From positions 1-64,000 of the forward strand of contig NZ_BAYB01000024.1 in assembly GCF_000685035.1 (NCBI RefSeq): a stretch of DNA of 64,000 nt, read 5' to 3'. This document shows, one piece after another, positions 1 to 12,021 of the stretch. Numbering within the stretch: the first letter of the stretch is position 1; each line of letters opens with the position of its first letter. The position numbers and the translations under genes are program-made. The notes beneath the pieces were generated by a model. The model did no database searches, was not told the origin of the DNA, and saw only the letters and a list, made by a program, of their open reading frames with translations. The stretch is from Paraburkholderia ferrariae NBRC 106233. GTDB taxonomy: Bacteria > Pseudomonadota > Gammaproteobacteria > Burkholderiales > Burkholderiaceae.

Positions 1-136
1 GGCGGACGGATTGGACATCGGGGAATGTGTTCTGATGGGGCCGCCGCTGCCCGCCGAAGACCGTCAGCAAGCTGTAACGGCGGTCTGGAAAAGTCGTTAT
101 AGTAGCAGGTTTGGTTTCCCTTTCTCCCGCAGGTTC

Positions 137-3028
<2,892 letters not shown>

Positions 3029-3217
3029 GGCACGGGGCCGCGGCGCAAGCCAGGGCCCACAAGCAGCACAGAAGACGCACAAGCAGGACTGCCCGGGGGA
3101 ACGCGCGAAAGCCGGCGGCAACATCGCCACAACCCGCGCGCGGGCAGCAAGAACGAGGCAGTCAATCGATGGGGGAGCCTGGCGTTCCCCCGGGTCCGAA
3201 AACGGGTATTCCGAATT

Positions 3218-4303
3218 ATGGTCAAGCGCAACGAAGCCACCGACGACAAGCAGGTGCGCGACCTCAGGCCGCGTCCGGTCAGGCTGACGAGCGACATGAG
3301 CCTGCCGAAGCTCTCGGCCGTCGAGATCGGCAGCTACATCGCGGCCGTTGCCGGCATGTGGGCCGTGCTGCAGCTGAACCTGCTGGGCGCGCTGCTCGCG
3401 GGCATGCTGGTCTTCCAGCTCGTCCACACGATCTCGCCGCTCATCGAGCGGCGCATGTCGAGCCAGCGGGCGCGCTGGGCGGCGGTGGTGCTGGTGTCCA
3501 TTCTGATCGTGGGCGTGCTGTCGGGCCTCACGGTCGGCGTCATCGAGCACTTCGAGGACGACGTGCCGAGCGTACAGAAGGTCATGGCGCAGATGATGGC
3601 GTTCGTCGATCAGGCGCGCGGGCGCATTCCCGAGGCGGTGGCCGCCTATCTTCCGGTGGACGTCGACCAGATGAAGCTCAAGGCGTTCGCGCTCATGCAC
3701 GAGCACGCCAACCAGCTTCAGCAGGGCGGCAAGAACGCCGCGCGCATCTTCGGCCATATCGTGATCGGCATGATCATCGGCGCCATCATCGCCATCGGTG
3801 CGCAGAAGAATGCGCAGCGCCTGCCGCTTTCCACCGCGTTCGTCACGCGCGTCGCGCGTTTTGCCGACGCGTTCCGCCGCATCGTATTCGCGCAGGTGAA
3901 GATTTCGGCCATCAACACAGTGTTCACGGGCCTCTTCCTGCTGATCGCGCTGCCGCTCTTTCACGCACCGCTGCCGCTTGCGAAGATGCTCGTGGTGGTG
4001 ACCTTCGTGGTGGGCCTCCTGCCCGTGATCGGCAACCTGATCTCGAACACGCTGATCGTCGCAATCGCGCTGACCGTGAGCCTGCCCGCCGCCGTCACCG
4101 CACTCGTGTTCCTGATCGTGATCCACAAGCTCGAGTACTTCCTGAACGCGCGCATTGTCGGCGGCCAGATCGAGGCGCGCACGTGGGAGCTGCTCGTGGC
4201 GATGCTCGTGATGGAAGCCGCGTTCGGCCTGCAGGGCGTGATCGCCGCGCCGATCTTCTACGCGTATATCAAGCGCGAGCTGATCTACCTGCGGCTCGTT
4301 TGA
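3218..4303 (+). CDS. AI-2E family transporter (PerM-like inner-membrane protein)
   Basis: This 361-residue polytopic protein matches the AI-2E family (PF01594). It has paired hydrophobic segments near residues 35-75 and 90-115, a long hydrophilic stretch (about 115-180), then a membrane-rich second half with the family-like motifs GLLPVIGNL near 266 and HKLEYFLNARIVGG near 300. Members export small signals or act as antiporters in some species, but the substrate here cannot be read from sequence. It follows uvrA by about 190 bases and ends at a strong terminator, so it may be a single-gene unit. Confidence 0.85.
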   Translation: MVKRNEATDDKQVRDLRPRPVRLTSDMSLPKLSAVEIGSYIAAVAGMWAVLQLNLLGALLAGMLVFQLVHTISPLIERRMSSQRARWAAVVLVSILIVGVLSGLTVGVIEHFEDDVPSVQKVMAQMMAFVDQARGRIPEAVAAYLPVDVDQMKLKAFALMHEHANQLQQGGKNAARIFGHIVIGMIIGAIIAIGAQKNAQRLPLSTAFVTRVARFADAFRRIVFAQVKISAINTVFTGLFLLIALPLFHAPLPLAKMLVVVTFVVGLLPVIGNLISNTLIVAIALTVSLPAAVTALVFLIVIHKLEYFLNARIVGGQIEARTWELLVAMLVMEAAFGLQGVIAAPIFYAYIKRELIYLRLV

Positions 4304-4324
4304 ACGCTTCGTCGCGCGCCAGGT

Positions 4325-4362
4325 AAAAAGCCGGCTCCCTTTTACGGGCAGCCGGCTTTTTT
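4325..4362. terminator. Bidirectional intrinsic terminator
   Basis: An A-tract and GCCGGCT arm (4325-4336) pair with AGCCGGCTTTTT (4350-4361), leaving a short loop. The symmetric A and T tracts allow it to stop both the AI-2E gene from the left and purU from the right. Confidence 0.88.
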
Positions 4363-4407
4363 ATGCCAGAGCGCTTCATGTGCGCCTCATATGCGCTTCA
4401 TGAATGC

Positions 4408-5277
4408 TTAACGGAACACCACCGTCTTGCTGCCGTTGAGCACGATGCGGTGCTCGGTATGCCACTTCACCGCGCGCGCGAGCGTCACGCATTCCACGTC
4501 GCGGCCGATGGCCGTGAGCTGGTCCGGCGTCATGCTGTGATCCACGCGCTCGACTTCCTGCTCGATGATCGGGCCTTCGTCCAGATGGCTCGTCACGTAG
4601 TGCGCGGTCGCGCCAATCAGCTTCACGCCGCGGTCGAACGCCTGGTAGTACGGCTTCGCGCCCTTGAAGCTCGGCAGGAACGAGTGATGGATGTTGATCG
4701 CACGGCCCGCCAGCGTGTCGCACAGCTGCGGCGAAAGAATCTGCATGTAGCGCGCGAGCACCACGAGGTCGGCGCGCTCGTTCTCCACCACTTCCAGCAC
4801 GCGCGCTTCCTGCGCGGCCTTGCCGTCGTCGGTGGCGTTGAGCAGCGGGAAGTGATGGAACGGAATGTTGTAGCTCGCCGCGAGCTGATAGAAGTCCTTG
4901 TGATTCGAAATGATCGCCGGAATCTCGATGGCGAGCTGGCCCGTGCCGTAGCGGAACAGCAGGTCGTTCAGGCAGTGGCCGATCTTCGAAACCATGATGA
5001 CGACGCGCGGCTTCACGTTCGCATCGTGCAGCTCCCAGCGCATGCCGAACTCCTGCGCGAGCGGCGCGAACGCATCGCGCAGGCCCGCGAGGCCCAGGTC
5101 GCCGCCCACTTGCTGGAAGTGCACGCGCATGAAGAACTCGCCGGTATGGCTGTCGCCGAACTGCGCCGAGTCCAGAATGTTGCTGCCGCGCTCGAACAGA
5201 AAGCCCGAGACGGCGTGGACGATGCCGGGCCTATCGGCGCACGACAGTTTCAGAATAAAGCTGTGATCGGTCGACAT
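4408..5277 (-). CDS. purU: Formyltetrahydrofolate deformylase
   Basis: PurU hydrolyses 10-formyl-THF to formate and THF, balancing the one-carbon pool and supplying formate for PurT. The 289-residue length is normal. An ACT domain occupies about residues 8-85, followed by a formyltransferase fold. The catalytic Asn-His-Asp set is recognisable as N195 and H197 in NIHHSFLPSF and D233 in HLDEGP. The start follows an AAGGGAG-like ribosome site just upstream. It converges with the AI-2E gene on a shared terminator. Confidence 0.95.
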   Translation of the reverse strand: MSTDHSFILKLSCADRPGIVHAVSGFLFERGSNILDSAQFGDSHTGEFFMRVHFQQVGGDLGLAGLRDAFAPLAQEFGMRWELHDANVKPRVVIMVSKIGHCLNDLLFRYGTGQLAIEIPAIISNHKDFYQLAASYNIPFHHFPLLNATDDGKAAQEARVLEVVENERADLVVLARYMQILSPQLCDTLAGRAINIHHSFLPSFKGAKPYYQAFDRGVKLIGATAHYVTSHLDEGPIIEQEVERVDHSMTPDQLTAIGRDVECVTLARAVKWHTEHRIVLNGSKTVVFR

Positions 5278-5339
5278 GACCTGGGTAACTCCCTTCCTGG
5301 TGCTTCAACAGGGCTGAGCCTGAGTAAAACCGAGCCCTT

Positions 5340-6203
5340 TCACAGCGTCGGCGGTTCGAAGATCGCGGCAATGCCCTCGCACGCCTCCTCGTCTATCCAG
5401 CGGCGGCGCAAGAGGCAGTCGAGCGTCGCGAGGCTCGCATCGACGGTCATGGCGCCTTCCTCGATCCAGCGCGCGGCTTCGTCGATGCGTGCGAGACGGT
5501 GCTCGCCCACTTCGCCGTCCTGGTTGTGCGGCACGAAATCCTCGGGCAGCGCGAGATCGTAGATGAAGATCTGCTCGGCCTGGGTGCCCTCGGGCAAAGA
5601 CTGCAGCACGTGGGCCGTGCGGCCCGGCGTGGCGAGCGAGGCAATGGCCTCGTCGATGCCCGCCTCTTCCCAGCACTCCTTGACGATCGTGGCCTCGACC
5701 CCGAAGCCCCAGCCGATGCCGCCCGCCACGACGTTGTCGAGCATGCCGGGATCGGTGGCCTTGGTCTCGCTGCGGCGGGCGATCCACAACTGCGGCGCCC
5801 GGCCCGACCCGGATGCCGGGCCGCCATATTCTACGACGCCGTTCAGATGCACCGCGTACGTCATGGTGCCGAAAAAGCGCGAGGCGGCGCGCTCGATCCA
5901 GGCGAGCGGCGGCGCGTCGAAGGCGTTGCGGATCGCGTAGGTCTCGTCGCGCCAGCCCGGAATGCGGCCCTCGGCGGCCAGCGCGCCGATCACGGCGCCC
6001 AGCGCCGCGCTGCGCGCGGTCGCCGTGTCGAATTTCGCGGACAGGCTCACGCGCGCGCCGTCGATCTCGAACACGTCGGGCCAGCGCGCGAGCAGCACGG
6101 CGTCGGCCACGCGAATCCAGCCAACCCGCTCGCCGCCGATCCAGAACGGCAGATGGGCGCGCACGTCGAAGCGGCGCGCGGCGCTGATACAGGGCAAGGT
6201 CAT
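5340..6203 (-). CDS. Nudix hydrolase with DUF4743 N-terminal domain
   Basis: The 287-residue protein has an N-terminal DUF4743-like region (LPFWIGGERVGWIR near 18-31) and a C-terminal Nudix fold. The Nudix box core is KECWEEAG at 175-182, with Lys in place of the usual Arg and without the usual first Glu, as is common in the relatives of the Nudix part of Tnr3-type thiamine pyrophosphokinases. The substrate is probably a nucleoside-diphosphate or thiamine-diphosphate derivative, which is inference. The start is the Met of MTLPCISAARRFD, 17 bases after the lysE-like stop, so the two are probably co-transcribed. Confidence 0.85.
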   Translation of the reverse strand: MTLPCISAARRFDVRAHLPFWIGGERVGWIRVADAVLLARWPDVFEIDGARVSLSAKFDTATARSAALGAVIGALAAEGRIPGWRDETYAIRNAFDAPPLAWIERAASRFFGTMTYAVHLNGVVEYGGPASGSGRAPQLWIARRSETKATDPGMLDNVVAGGIGWGFGVEATIVKECWEEAGIDEAIASLATPGRTAHVLQSLPEGTQAEQIFIYDLALPEDFVPHNQDGEVGEHRLARIDEAARWIEEGAMTVDASLATLDCLLRRRWIDEEACEGIAAIFEPPTL

Positions 6204-6220
6204 CGCAACGCTCCCGCGGT

Positions 6221-6835
6221 TCAGTCGCGCAGCGCGACGCGAATGCCGATGGCAATGAAAGTGACGCCCGCGAGGCGGTCGAGCCACACGCCCGCGCGCG
6301 GCCGCCGCTTGAGCCAGCCGCCGATGGTGCCCGCGCACAGGCCGAAAATCGAGAACACCACCACGGTCTGCAGCATGAACAGAAGGCCCAGTTCGAGCAT
6401 CTGCAGCGTCACGGCCTGCGCGCCGTGCGGATCGACGAACTGCGGCAGGAACACCACAAAAAAGAGCGTGACCTTCGGGTTCATGACGTTGCCGAGCACG
6501 CTCTGGCGGAACACCGTGGAAAGCGGCTGGCGCGGGCGGTCGCCGGCCGTGGCGAGGCCCTGGCTGCACAGCGCCTTCACGCCGATCCAGATCAGGTACG
6601 CGGCACCCGCGAGCTTGAGGATCTGGAACGCCACCGGCGACGAGCGCAGCACGGCGGCAATGCCGAGCGCGGCGAGCGTGGTGTGGAACGTGATGCCGGC
6701 GGCAAAGCCGAGCGCGGCGACGAGTCCGGCAGCGCGGCCCTGCGAGATGCCACGCGCGAGCACCTGGAGGTTGTCGGGGCCGGGCGCGAAGGTGATGGCG
6801 ATCGAGGTCGCGAGAAAGAGGGCGAAATTGGGCAT
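6221..6835 (-). CDS. LysE/RhtB family amino-acid exporter
   Basis: This 204-residue inner-membrane protein has about six hydrophobic segments and the family's N-terminal motif ITFAPGPDNL (residues 13-22), followed by GLVAALGFAAG. Relatives export amino acids such as threonine, homoserine lactones or leucine; the substrate here is unknown. I used the Met of MPNFALFLATS rather than an upstream in-frame Met, because LysE proteins begin close to the first membrane segment. It lies between apt and the Nudix gene on the same strand. Confidence 0.88.
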   Translation of the reverse strand: MPNFALFLATSIAITFAPGPDNLQVLARGISQGRAAGLVAALGFAAGITFHTTLAALGIAAVLRSSPVAFQILKLAGAAYLIWIGVKALCSQGLATAGDRPRQPLSTVFRQSVLGNVMNPKVTLFFVVFLPQFVDPHGAQAVTLQMLELGLLFMLQTVVVFSIFGLCAGTIGGWLKRRPRAGVWLDRLAGVTFIAIGIRVALRD

Positions 6836-6882
6836 GGAATCAAGGTCCGCGGTGAACAACCGTACGACGGGTGGTCGCGCTC

Positions 6883-6930
6883 AGTGGCCGAAATAGTGGC
6901 CGCAATAGTGGCCGCAATAGTGGCCGCAAT
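6883..6930. repeat. Four 12-bp tandem repeats (AGTGGCCGCAAT)
   Basis: Four head-to-tail copies of AGTGGCCGCAAT fill the gap between apt and the lysE-like gene. The first copy reads AGTGGCCGAAAT. The array abuts the apt stop codon at 6930-6932. A 12-bp unit keeps reading frame, so slippage could not disturb frame if it ever became coding. Confidence 0.9.
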
Positions 6931-7496
6931 CAGTGACCGCCGAAAGAAGTCACGGCGAAGAGCGACAGCCCCGCATCGGCGAGCAGCTTCGAGCCGCCCA
7001 GGTCCGGCAGATCGATGATCGCCGCGCCTTCCACCACGGTCGCGCCGAGGCGCTCCAGCAGGAGCTTGCCCGCCAGCATGGTGCCGCCGGTGGCGATCAG
7101 GTCGTCCACGATCACGACGCGGTCGCCCTTGCCGCACGCGTCCTCGTGAATCTCGACGGTCGCGGTGCCGTATTCGAGCGTGTAGGTCTCGGAAACGGTC
7201 TTGTACGGCAGCTTGCCGATCTTGCGGATCGGAATGAAGCCCACGCCCAGCTCGTACGCCACGATCGGTCCGATGATGAAACCGCGCGCGTCGAGGCCCG
7301 CGATGCAGTCGAGCTTCGCGTCCACGTAGCGCTCGACGAACAGGTCGATCAGCACCCGCAGGCCCTTCGCGTCGCCGATGAGCGGCGTAATGTCGCGGAA
7401 CTGCACCCCCGGCTGCGGCCAGTCGGGCACCGTGCGGATCAGATTCTTCACGAACTGCGCGGCTTCGACGGGCGCGTTCGCAGGTGCGTTGGACAT
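6930..7496 (-). CDS. apt: Adenine phosphoribosyltransferase
   Basis: Apt salvages adenine with PRPP to give AMP in the cytoplasm. The 188-residue protein carries the PRPP-binding signature VVIVDDLIATGGTM and the FRDITPL segment that is typical near the amino end of Apt. I chose the Met of MSNAPANAPVE at 7496 because GGAGA lies seven bases upstream; an earlier Met six codons upstream overlaps that ribosome site. The gene stop merges with a 12-bp tandem repeat array. Confidence 0.95.
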   Translation of the reverse strand: MSNAPANAPVEAAQFVKNLIRTVPDWPQPGVQFRDITPLIGDAKGLRVLIDLFVERYVDAKLDCIAGLDARGFIIGPIVAYELGVGFIPIRKIGKLPYKTVSETYTLEYGTATVEIHEDACGKGDRVVIVDDLIATGGTMLAGKLLLERLGATVVEGAAIIDLPDLGGSKLLADAGLSLFAVTSFGGH

Positions 7497-7582
7497 GATT
7501 TCTCCGGGTTGCATCAGGAATACGGAACAGGGGAAAACGATTCAGGGGCCAGATAGCCCCCGCGCACGGCCACGCCGCTCGC

Positions 7583-9589
7583 TCAGAGTGCCGATGCACC
7601 CGCGCCCGCCTTGCGGTGCCGCGAAAGCCGTTCCTCGGCCTCGGCCAGTTGCTCGGGCAGCCCGCGCAGCACGACGATGTCGTTCTCGCGCAACCTGGTC
7701 GAAGGGTCCGGCTCCACGCCGCGAATCCCGTGCCGGCGGATCGCCGTGACCTCCACGCCGATATCGGCCAGCCCCAGCTCGGCCAGCGTGCGTCCCACGG
7801 CATCGGCGCGCTCGTCAACCGGTACGGATTGTAGCCGCACCTGCTCGTGGCCGTCCTCGCCCACATCGTCGGTGCCGTGGAAGTAGCCGCGCAGCAGACT
7901 GTAGCGTTCGTCGCGCAGTTCCTCCACGCGCCGTACCACGCGCCGCATCGGCACGCCCATCAGCACCAGCATGTGCGAGGCGAGCATCAGGCTGCCCTCC
8001 ACGATCTCCGGAATCACCTCGGTCGCGCCGGCTTCCAGCAGCCGTTCGAGATCGGCGTCGTCCACCGTGCGCACGATCACGGGCAGCGTGGGTTCGAGCT
8101 CGTGGACATGGTGCAGCACGCGAAAGGCCGAGGGCGTGTTCGCGTAGGTGATCGCCACGGCCGCTGCGCGGTGGATGCCGGCGGCGACCAGCGACTCGCG
8201 CCGCGCCGCGTCGCCGAACACCACCGACTCGCCCGCCGCCGCGGCCGCCGCCACGCGGTCGGGGTCGAGGTCGAGCGCCACGTACGAAAGCCCCTCGTAT
8301 TCGAGCATGCGCGCGAGGTTCTGCCCGGCGCGGCCATAGCCGCAGATGATCACGTGGCCGCTCTGCTTGATGCTCTGCGTGGCGATGCGCGTCATCATGA
8401 GCGACTGCTGCATCCACTCGGTCGAGGAAAGGCGCAGCACGATGCGGTCGGCGTTCTGGATCAGGAACGGCGCGGCAAGCATCGAAAGCAGCATGGCGGC
8501 GAGGATCGCCTGCAGGAGCGTGGGATCGACCAGGTGCTTGTCCAGAATCAGATTGAGCAGCACGAAGCCGAATTCGCCCGCCTGCGCGAGCCCGAGGCCC
8601 GTGCGCATGGCCACGCCCGGCGAGGCGCCGAACAGGCGCGCGAGCGCCGTGATCATGACGGCCTTCAGCACGAGCGGGCCGACGAGGAACGCCAGCACCA
8701 TCAGCGGGTGCTGCCAGATCACGTGCGGATTGAGCAGCATGCCCGTCGTCACGAAGAAGAGGCCCAGCAGCACGTCGCGAAACGGCTTGATGTCCTCTTC
8801 CACCTGATGCCTGTACGGCGTTTCGGCGATCAGCATGCCCGCGATGAAGGCGCCGAGCGCGAGCGACAAACCGAACTTGTCGGTGATGAACGCGGCGCCG
8901 AGCGTGACGAGCAGCACGTTCAGCACGAACAGCTCCTGCGAGCGGCGCCGCGCGACCACGTTGAACCAGCGCGTCATGAACTTCTGCCCGACGAAGAGCA
9001 GCAGCCCGAGCGCGAACACGATCTTCAGGCCCGCAAGGCCGAGCGCCTCCACGAGCGACTTCGAATCGCCGCCGAACGCGGCGATCACGATGAGGAGCGG
9101 CACGACGGCCAGGTCCTGGAACAGCAGCACGCCGAGGATGTTGCGCCCATGCCCGGACTCGATCTCGAGCCGCTCCGCCAGCATCTTGCTGACGATGGCC
9201 GTGGACGACATGGCGAGCGCGCCGCCCAGCGCCACGCACGCCTGCCAGGTGATATGCACCCAGTGTTCGAGCGAGAGCCCGACGAGCAGCGCGACGGCAA
9301 TGGTCCCGAGCACCTGCGAAAGCCCGAGCCCGAATACCGCATGGCGCATGGCGCGCAGCTTCGAGAGCGAGAACTCGAGGCCGATCGAGAACATCAGGAA
9401 CACCACGCCGAACTCGGCCAGATTCTGCGCGCCATGCGTGTCCGGCACGATGCCGAGCGAGCGCGGGCCGACGAGGATGCCCACGCTCAGATAGCCCAGC
9501 ATCGGCGGCAGGTTCAGGTAACGGAACAGCACGACGCCGACCACCGAGGCGAGCAGCAGGAACAACGTCATTTCCAGCGGGGAGATCAT
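7583..9589 (-). CDS. Kef-type CPA2 monovalent cation/proton antiporter
   Basis: The 668-residue protein has an N-terminal CPA2 exchanger domain of about 12 membrane segments (residues 1-390). A Rossmann RCK/TrkA-N domain follows, beginning HVIICGYGRAGQNLARML near 415, and then a TrkA-C domain (about 570-650). This layout matches KefB/KefC, which move potassium out in exchange for protons and, in some species, are gated by glutathione adducts. No KefF/KefG ancillary oxidoreductase is adjacent, so the glutathione link is unproven. It is transcribed divergently from kdsD. Confidence 0.88.
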   Translation of the reverse strand: MISPLEMTLFLLLASVVGVVLFRYLNLPPMLGYLSVGILVGPRSLGIVPDTHGAQNLAEFGVVFLMFSIGLEFSLSKLRAMRHAVFGLGLSQVLGTIAVALLVGLSLEHWVHITWQACVALGGALAMSSTAIVSKMLAERLEIESGHGRNILGVLLFQDLAVVPLLIVIAAFGGDSKSLVEALGLAGLKIVFALGLLLFVGQKFMTRWFNVVARRRSQELFVLNVLLVTLGAAFITDKFGLSLALGAFIAGMLIAETPYRHQVEEDIKPFRDVLLGLFFVTTGMLLNPHVIWQHPLMVLAFLVGPLVLKAVMITALARLFGASPGVAMRTGLGLAQAGEFGFVLLNLILDKHLVDPTLLQAILAAMLLSMLAAPFLIQNADRIVLRLSSTEWMQQSLMMTRIATQSIKQSGHVIICGYGRAGQNLARMLEYEGLSYVALDLDPDRVAAAAAAGESVVFGDAARRESLVAAGIHRAAAVAITYANTPSAFRVLHHVHELEPTLPVIVRTVDDADLERLLEAGATEVIPEIVEGSLMLASHMLVLMGVPMRRVVRRVEELRDERYSLLRGYFHGTDDVGEDGHEQVRLQSVPVDERADAVGRTLAELGLADIGVEVTAIRRHGIRGVEPDPSTRLRENDIVVLRGLPEQLAEAEERLSRHRKAGAGASAL

Positions 9590-9832
9590 CGTGTGAAACG
9601 TCCTCGTGCGTGGCGCATGCAGCCTGGCTTGTCGGGCAGCGGCTGCCCGGGGTGCATCGGGCCTTGCGCCGGCCCGGTCCATGATCGGCGCAAAGCGGGA
9701 CTAAAAGGAAGTGCTGCGAGGGAGCACGGCGAGGTTGGCGCTGCGGCGGCGCGAGGCGTCCGGCGGCACGGCCGCCCGGGGCTTGCCAGAGGCTTGCCAC
9801 ACGGGCCTGGCGGCGCGGCGATCAGACGCCTT

Positions 9833-9848
9833 TGCTATACTCCGCGAA
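9833..9848 (+). promoter_or_regulatory. Extended -10 promoter of kdsD
   Basis: TGC followed by TATACT (TATACT at 9836-9841) forms an extended -10 element with no good -35 at 16-18 bp. A start site seven bases downstream would coincide with the A of the kdsD ATG at 9848, and no ribosome binding site precedes that ATG. The transcript may therefore be leaderless. Confidence 0.5.
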
Positions 9849-10831
9849 TGATAGCGAAAATCAATGGCGACCGGGCGCTCAAGCTCGCTCGCGACGTGCT
9901 CGACATCGAAGCTGACGCCGTGCGCGGGCTTCGCGACCGGCTCGACGACAGCTTCGTCGGCGCAGTCGATCTTATCCTTGGCTGCCGCGGCCGCGTGGTC
10001 GTGTCCGGCATCGGCAAATCGGGCCACATTGCCCGCAAGCTCGCCGCCACGCTGGCGTCCACGGGCACCCCGGCCTTCTTCGTCCACCCCGCCGAAGCCA
10101 GTCACGGCGACCTCGGCATGGTCACCGCCGAAGACGTGTTCGTGGCCCTCTCGAACTCCGGCGAATCGGAAGAGCTCGTGGCGATCCTGCCGCTCGTGAA
10201 GCGCATCGGCGCGAAGCTCGTCGCCATGACGGGCCGCCCCGGCTCCACGCTCGGCCAGCTCGCCGACGTGCACCTCTACGCCGGCGTGGAAAAGGAAGCC
10301 TGCCCGCTCAACCTCGCGCCGACGGCCAGCACGACGGCGGCGCTCGCGCTCGGCGACGCCCTCGCGCTCGCCGTGCTCGACGCACGCGGCTTCGGCGCCG
10401 ACGACTTCGCGCGCTCGCACCCGGGCGGCGCGCTCGGCCGGCGCCTGCTCACCTACGTGCACGACGTGATGCGCACGGGCGAGCAGATGCCGCTCGTGCG
10501 CGAAGACGCCACGCTGCGCGAAGCCCTTTTCCAGCTCACGGCCAAGCGCATGGGCATGACGGCGATCGTCGACAAGGACAGCCGCGTGACGGGCATCTTC
10601 ACCGACGGCGACCTGCGCCGCGTGCTGGAGCGCGCGGGCGACTTCCGCGACCTGCCGATCGCTTCGGTCATGACGCGCGGCCCGCGCACGATCGGTCCCG
10701 ATCACCTGGCGGTCGAAGCCGTGGAACTGATGGAGCGCCATCGCATCAATCAGATGCTGGTCGTCGATGCAGCGGGCAAGCTGATCGGCGCGCTCAACAT
10801 GCACGACCTGTTTTCGAAGAAGGTGATCTGA
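9848..10831 (+). CDS. kdsD: D-arabinose 5-phosphate isomerase (KpsF/GutQ family)
   Basis: KdsD converts ribulose 5-phosphate to arabinose 5-phosphate, the first committed step to Kdo of lipopolysaccharide. The 327-residue protein has an N-terminal SIS domain (GIGKSGHIARKLAATLAS near 56-73, SNSGESEE near 114) and a C-terminal pair of CBS domains, normal for the family. The stop overlaps the kdsC start in TGATG, so the two Kdo genes are translationally coupled. The lpt genes follow directly. Confidence 0.95.
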   Translation: MIAKINGDRALKLARDVLDIEADAVRGLRDRLDDSFVGAVDLILGCRGRVVVSGIGKSGHIARKLAATLASTGTPAFFVHPAEASHGDLGMVTAEDVFVALSNSGESEELVAILPLVKRIGAKLVAMTGRPGSTLGQLADVHLYAGVEKEACPLNLAPTASTTAALALGDALALAVLDARGFGADDFARSHPGGALGRRLLTYVHDVMRTGEQMPLVREDATLREALFQLTAKRMGMTAIVDKDSRVTGIFTDGDLRRVLERAGDFRDLPIASVMTRGPRTIGPDHLAVEAVELMERHRINQMLVVDAAGKLIGALNMHDLFSKKVI

Positions 10832-11391
10832 TGGCCGCTACCCCGGAACCCGACGCCACGGCGCGCGCCGCGCGCGTGCGTCTGATGATTTTCGACGTCG
10901 ACGGCGTGCTGACCGACGGCGGCCTGCTGTTCACCGGCGCCGGCGACACCATGAAGGCGTTCAACTCGCTCGACGGCCACGGCGCAAAGCTCCTGCGCGA
11001 AGCCGGCATCGACACGGCCATCATCACGGGCCGGCGCTCGGAGATCGTGGCGGTACGGGCGAAGGAACTGCGCATCACGCACCTGTACCAGGGCGCGGAG
11101 GACAAGCGCGTGGCCTTCGCGGAACTGCTCGCCGCAACCGGCATGACGCCCGACCAGTGCGGCTATATGGGCGACGACTGGCCCGACCTCGCGGTCATGC
11201 TTCAGTGCGGCTTCGCGGCGGCACCGGCCAACTCGCACCCCGAAGTGCTCAAGCGCGCCCACTGGGTTGCCGGCGCGCGCGGCGGCTTCGGCGCGGTGCG
11301 CGAAGCCGCCGACCTGATCCTGCGCGCGCAGAACCGCTACGACGCCCTGCTCGCGGCGGCCTGCGCGCCGCACGCTGCGGAGCCGCGATGA
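10831..11391 (+). CDS. kdsC: 3-deoxy-D-manno-octulosonate 8-phosphate phosphatase
   Basis: KdsC is a HAD-superfamily phosphatase that releases Kdo from Kdo 8-phosphate. Its 186 residues begin with a short leader and the catalytic motif FDVDGVLTDG near residues 19-28, with the GDDWPDL motif further on, as expected of type C0 HAD tetramers. The start overlaps kdsD by one base and the stop overlaps lptC (ATGA), showing tight coupling of Kdo synthesis to LPS export genes. Confidence 0.96.
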   Translation: MAATPEPDATARAARVRLMIFDVDGVLTDGGLLFTGAGDTMKAFNSLDGHGAKLLREAGIDTAIITGRRSEIVAVRAKELRITHLYQGAEDKRVAFAELLAATGMTPDQCGYMGDDWPDLAVMLQCGFAAAPANSHPEVLKRAHWVAGARGGFGAVREAADLILRAQNRYDALLAAACAPHAAEPR

Positions 11392-11990
11392 ACGGGGAGA
11401 AGTTCCGTCTCACCTCGCTCGTGCCGCTCGTGTGCGTGGCGGCGCTCGCGCTCTTCACGTGGTGGCTGCTGCAGGCCGTCAAGCCGCACGAGAAGGAAGA
11501 GGCGCCGCGCCCGCTCACCCATACGCCCGACTATTTCGCCGACAACTTCTCGGTGTCCGAACTCGACCAGTCCGGCGCGACGCAGTACCGCCTGACCGCG
11601 ACGCACATGGTTCACTACGAGGACGACGAGAACAGCGACCTGACCCTGCCGGCCGTGCGCGCATTCCAGCCCGGCAAGCCGATCGTCACGGCCACGGGCC
11701 TGCGCGGCACCGTGAACAGCGACGCTTCGATCGTCAATCTCTACGATAACGCGCGCATCCTGCGCGCCGCCGGCGACGGCGACCCGGAAATGCAGGCCGA
11801 TTCCGAACATTTCCGCGTGCTCGTGAACGACGATGTGATCCTGACCGAAAAGCCGGTTAAACTTCGTCGCGGCCAGTCGGTCATGACGGCCACCAACGGC
11901 ATGAACTACAACAACGTCACCCGGGTCATCCAGCTCTACGGCAACGTCCGTGGCGCGATCGCCCCGGCTGACTCCGGCGGCGCGTCCTGA
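11388..11990 (+). CDS. lptC: LPS export periplasmic bridge protein LptC
   Basis: LptC is the bitopic inner-membrane component that passes LPS from the LptBFG extractor to LptA. The 200-residue product has one N-terminal membrane anchor (about residues 11-28) and a periplasmic beta-jellyroll with FSVSELDQSGATQYRL near 48. The start ATG overlaps the kdsC stop. Low sequence conservation is typical of the family; position between kdsC and lptA makes the call firm. Confidence 0.93.
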   Translation: MNGEKFRLTSLVPLVCVAALALFTWWLLQAVKPHEKEEAPRPLTHTPDYFADNFSVSELDQSGATQYRLTATHMVHYEDDENSDLTLPAVRAFQPGKPIVTATGLRGTVNSDASIVNLYDNARILRAAGDGDPEMQADSEHFRVLVNDDVILTEKPVKLRRGQSVMTATNGMNYNNVTRVIQLYGNVRGAIAPADSGGAS

Positions 11991-12021
11991 ACGCCGGGCC
12001 GTCCACCCAAGGCACGATTGC

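Noticed and set aside
73..103. Possible SOS (LexA) box and promoter before uvrA
   Set aside because: No CTGT-N8-ACAG type site is present; only a TATAGT without a good -35 remains.
7847..9845. Long plus-strand frame opposite the Kef antiporter, in frame with kdsD
   Set aside because: Shadow composition (His, Arg, Gln, Glu rich). The true KdsD starts at 9848.
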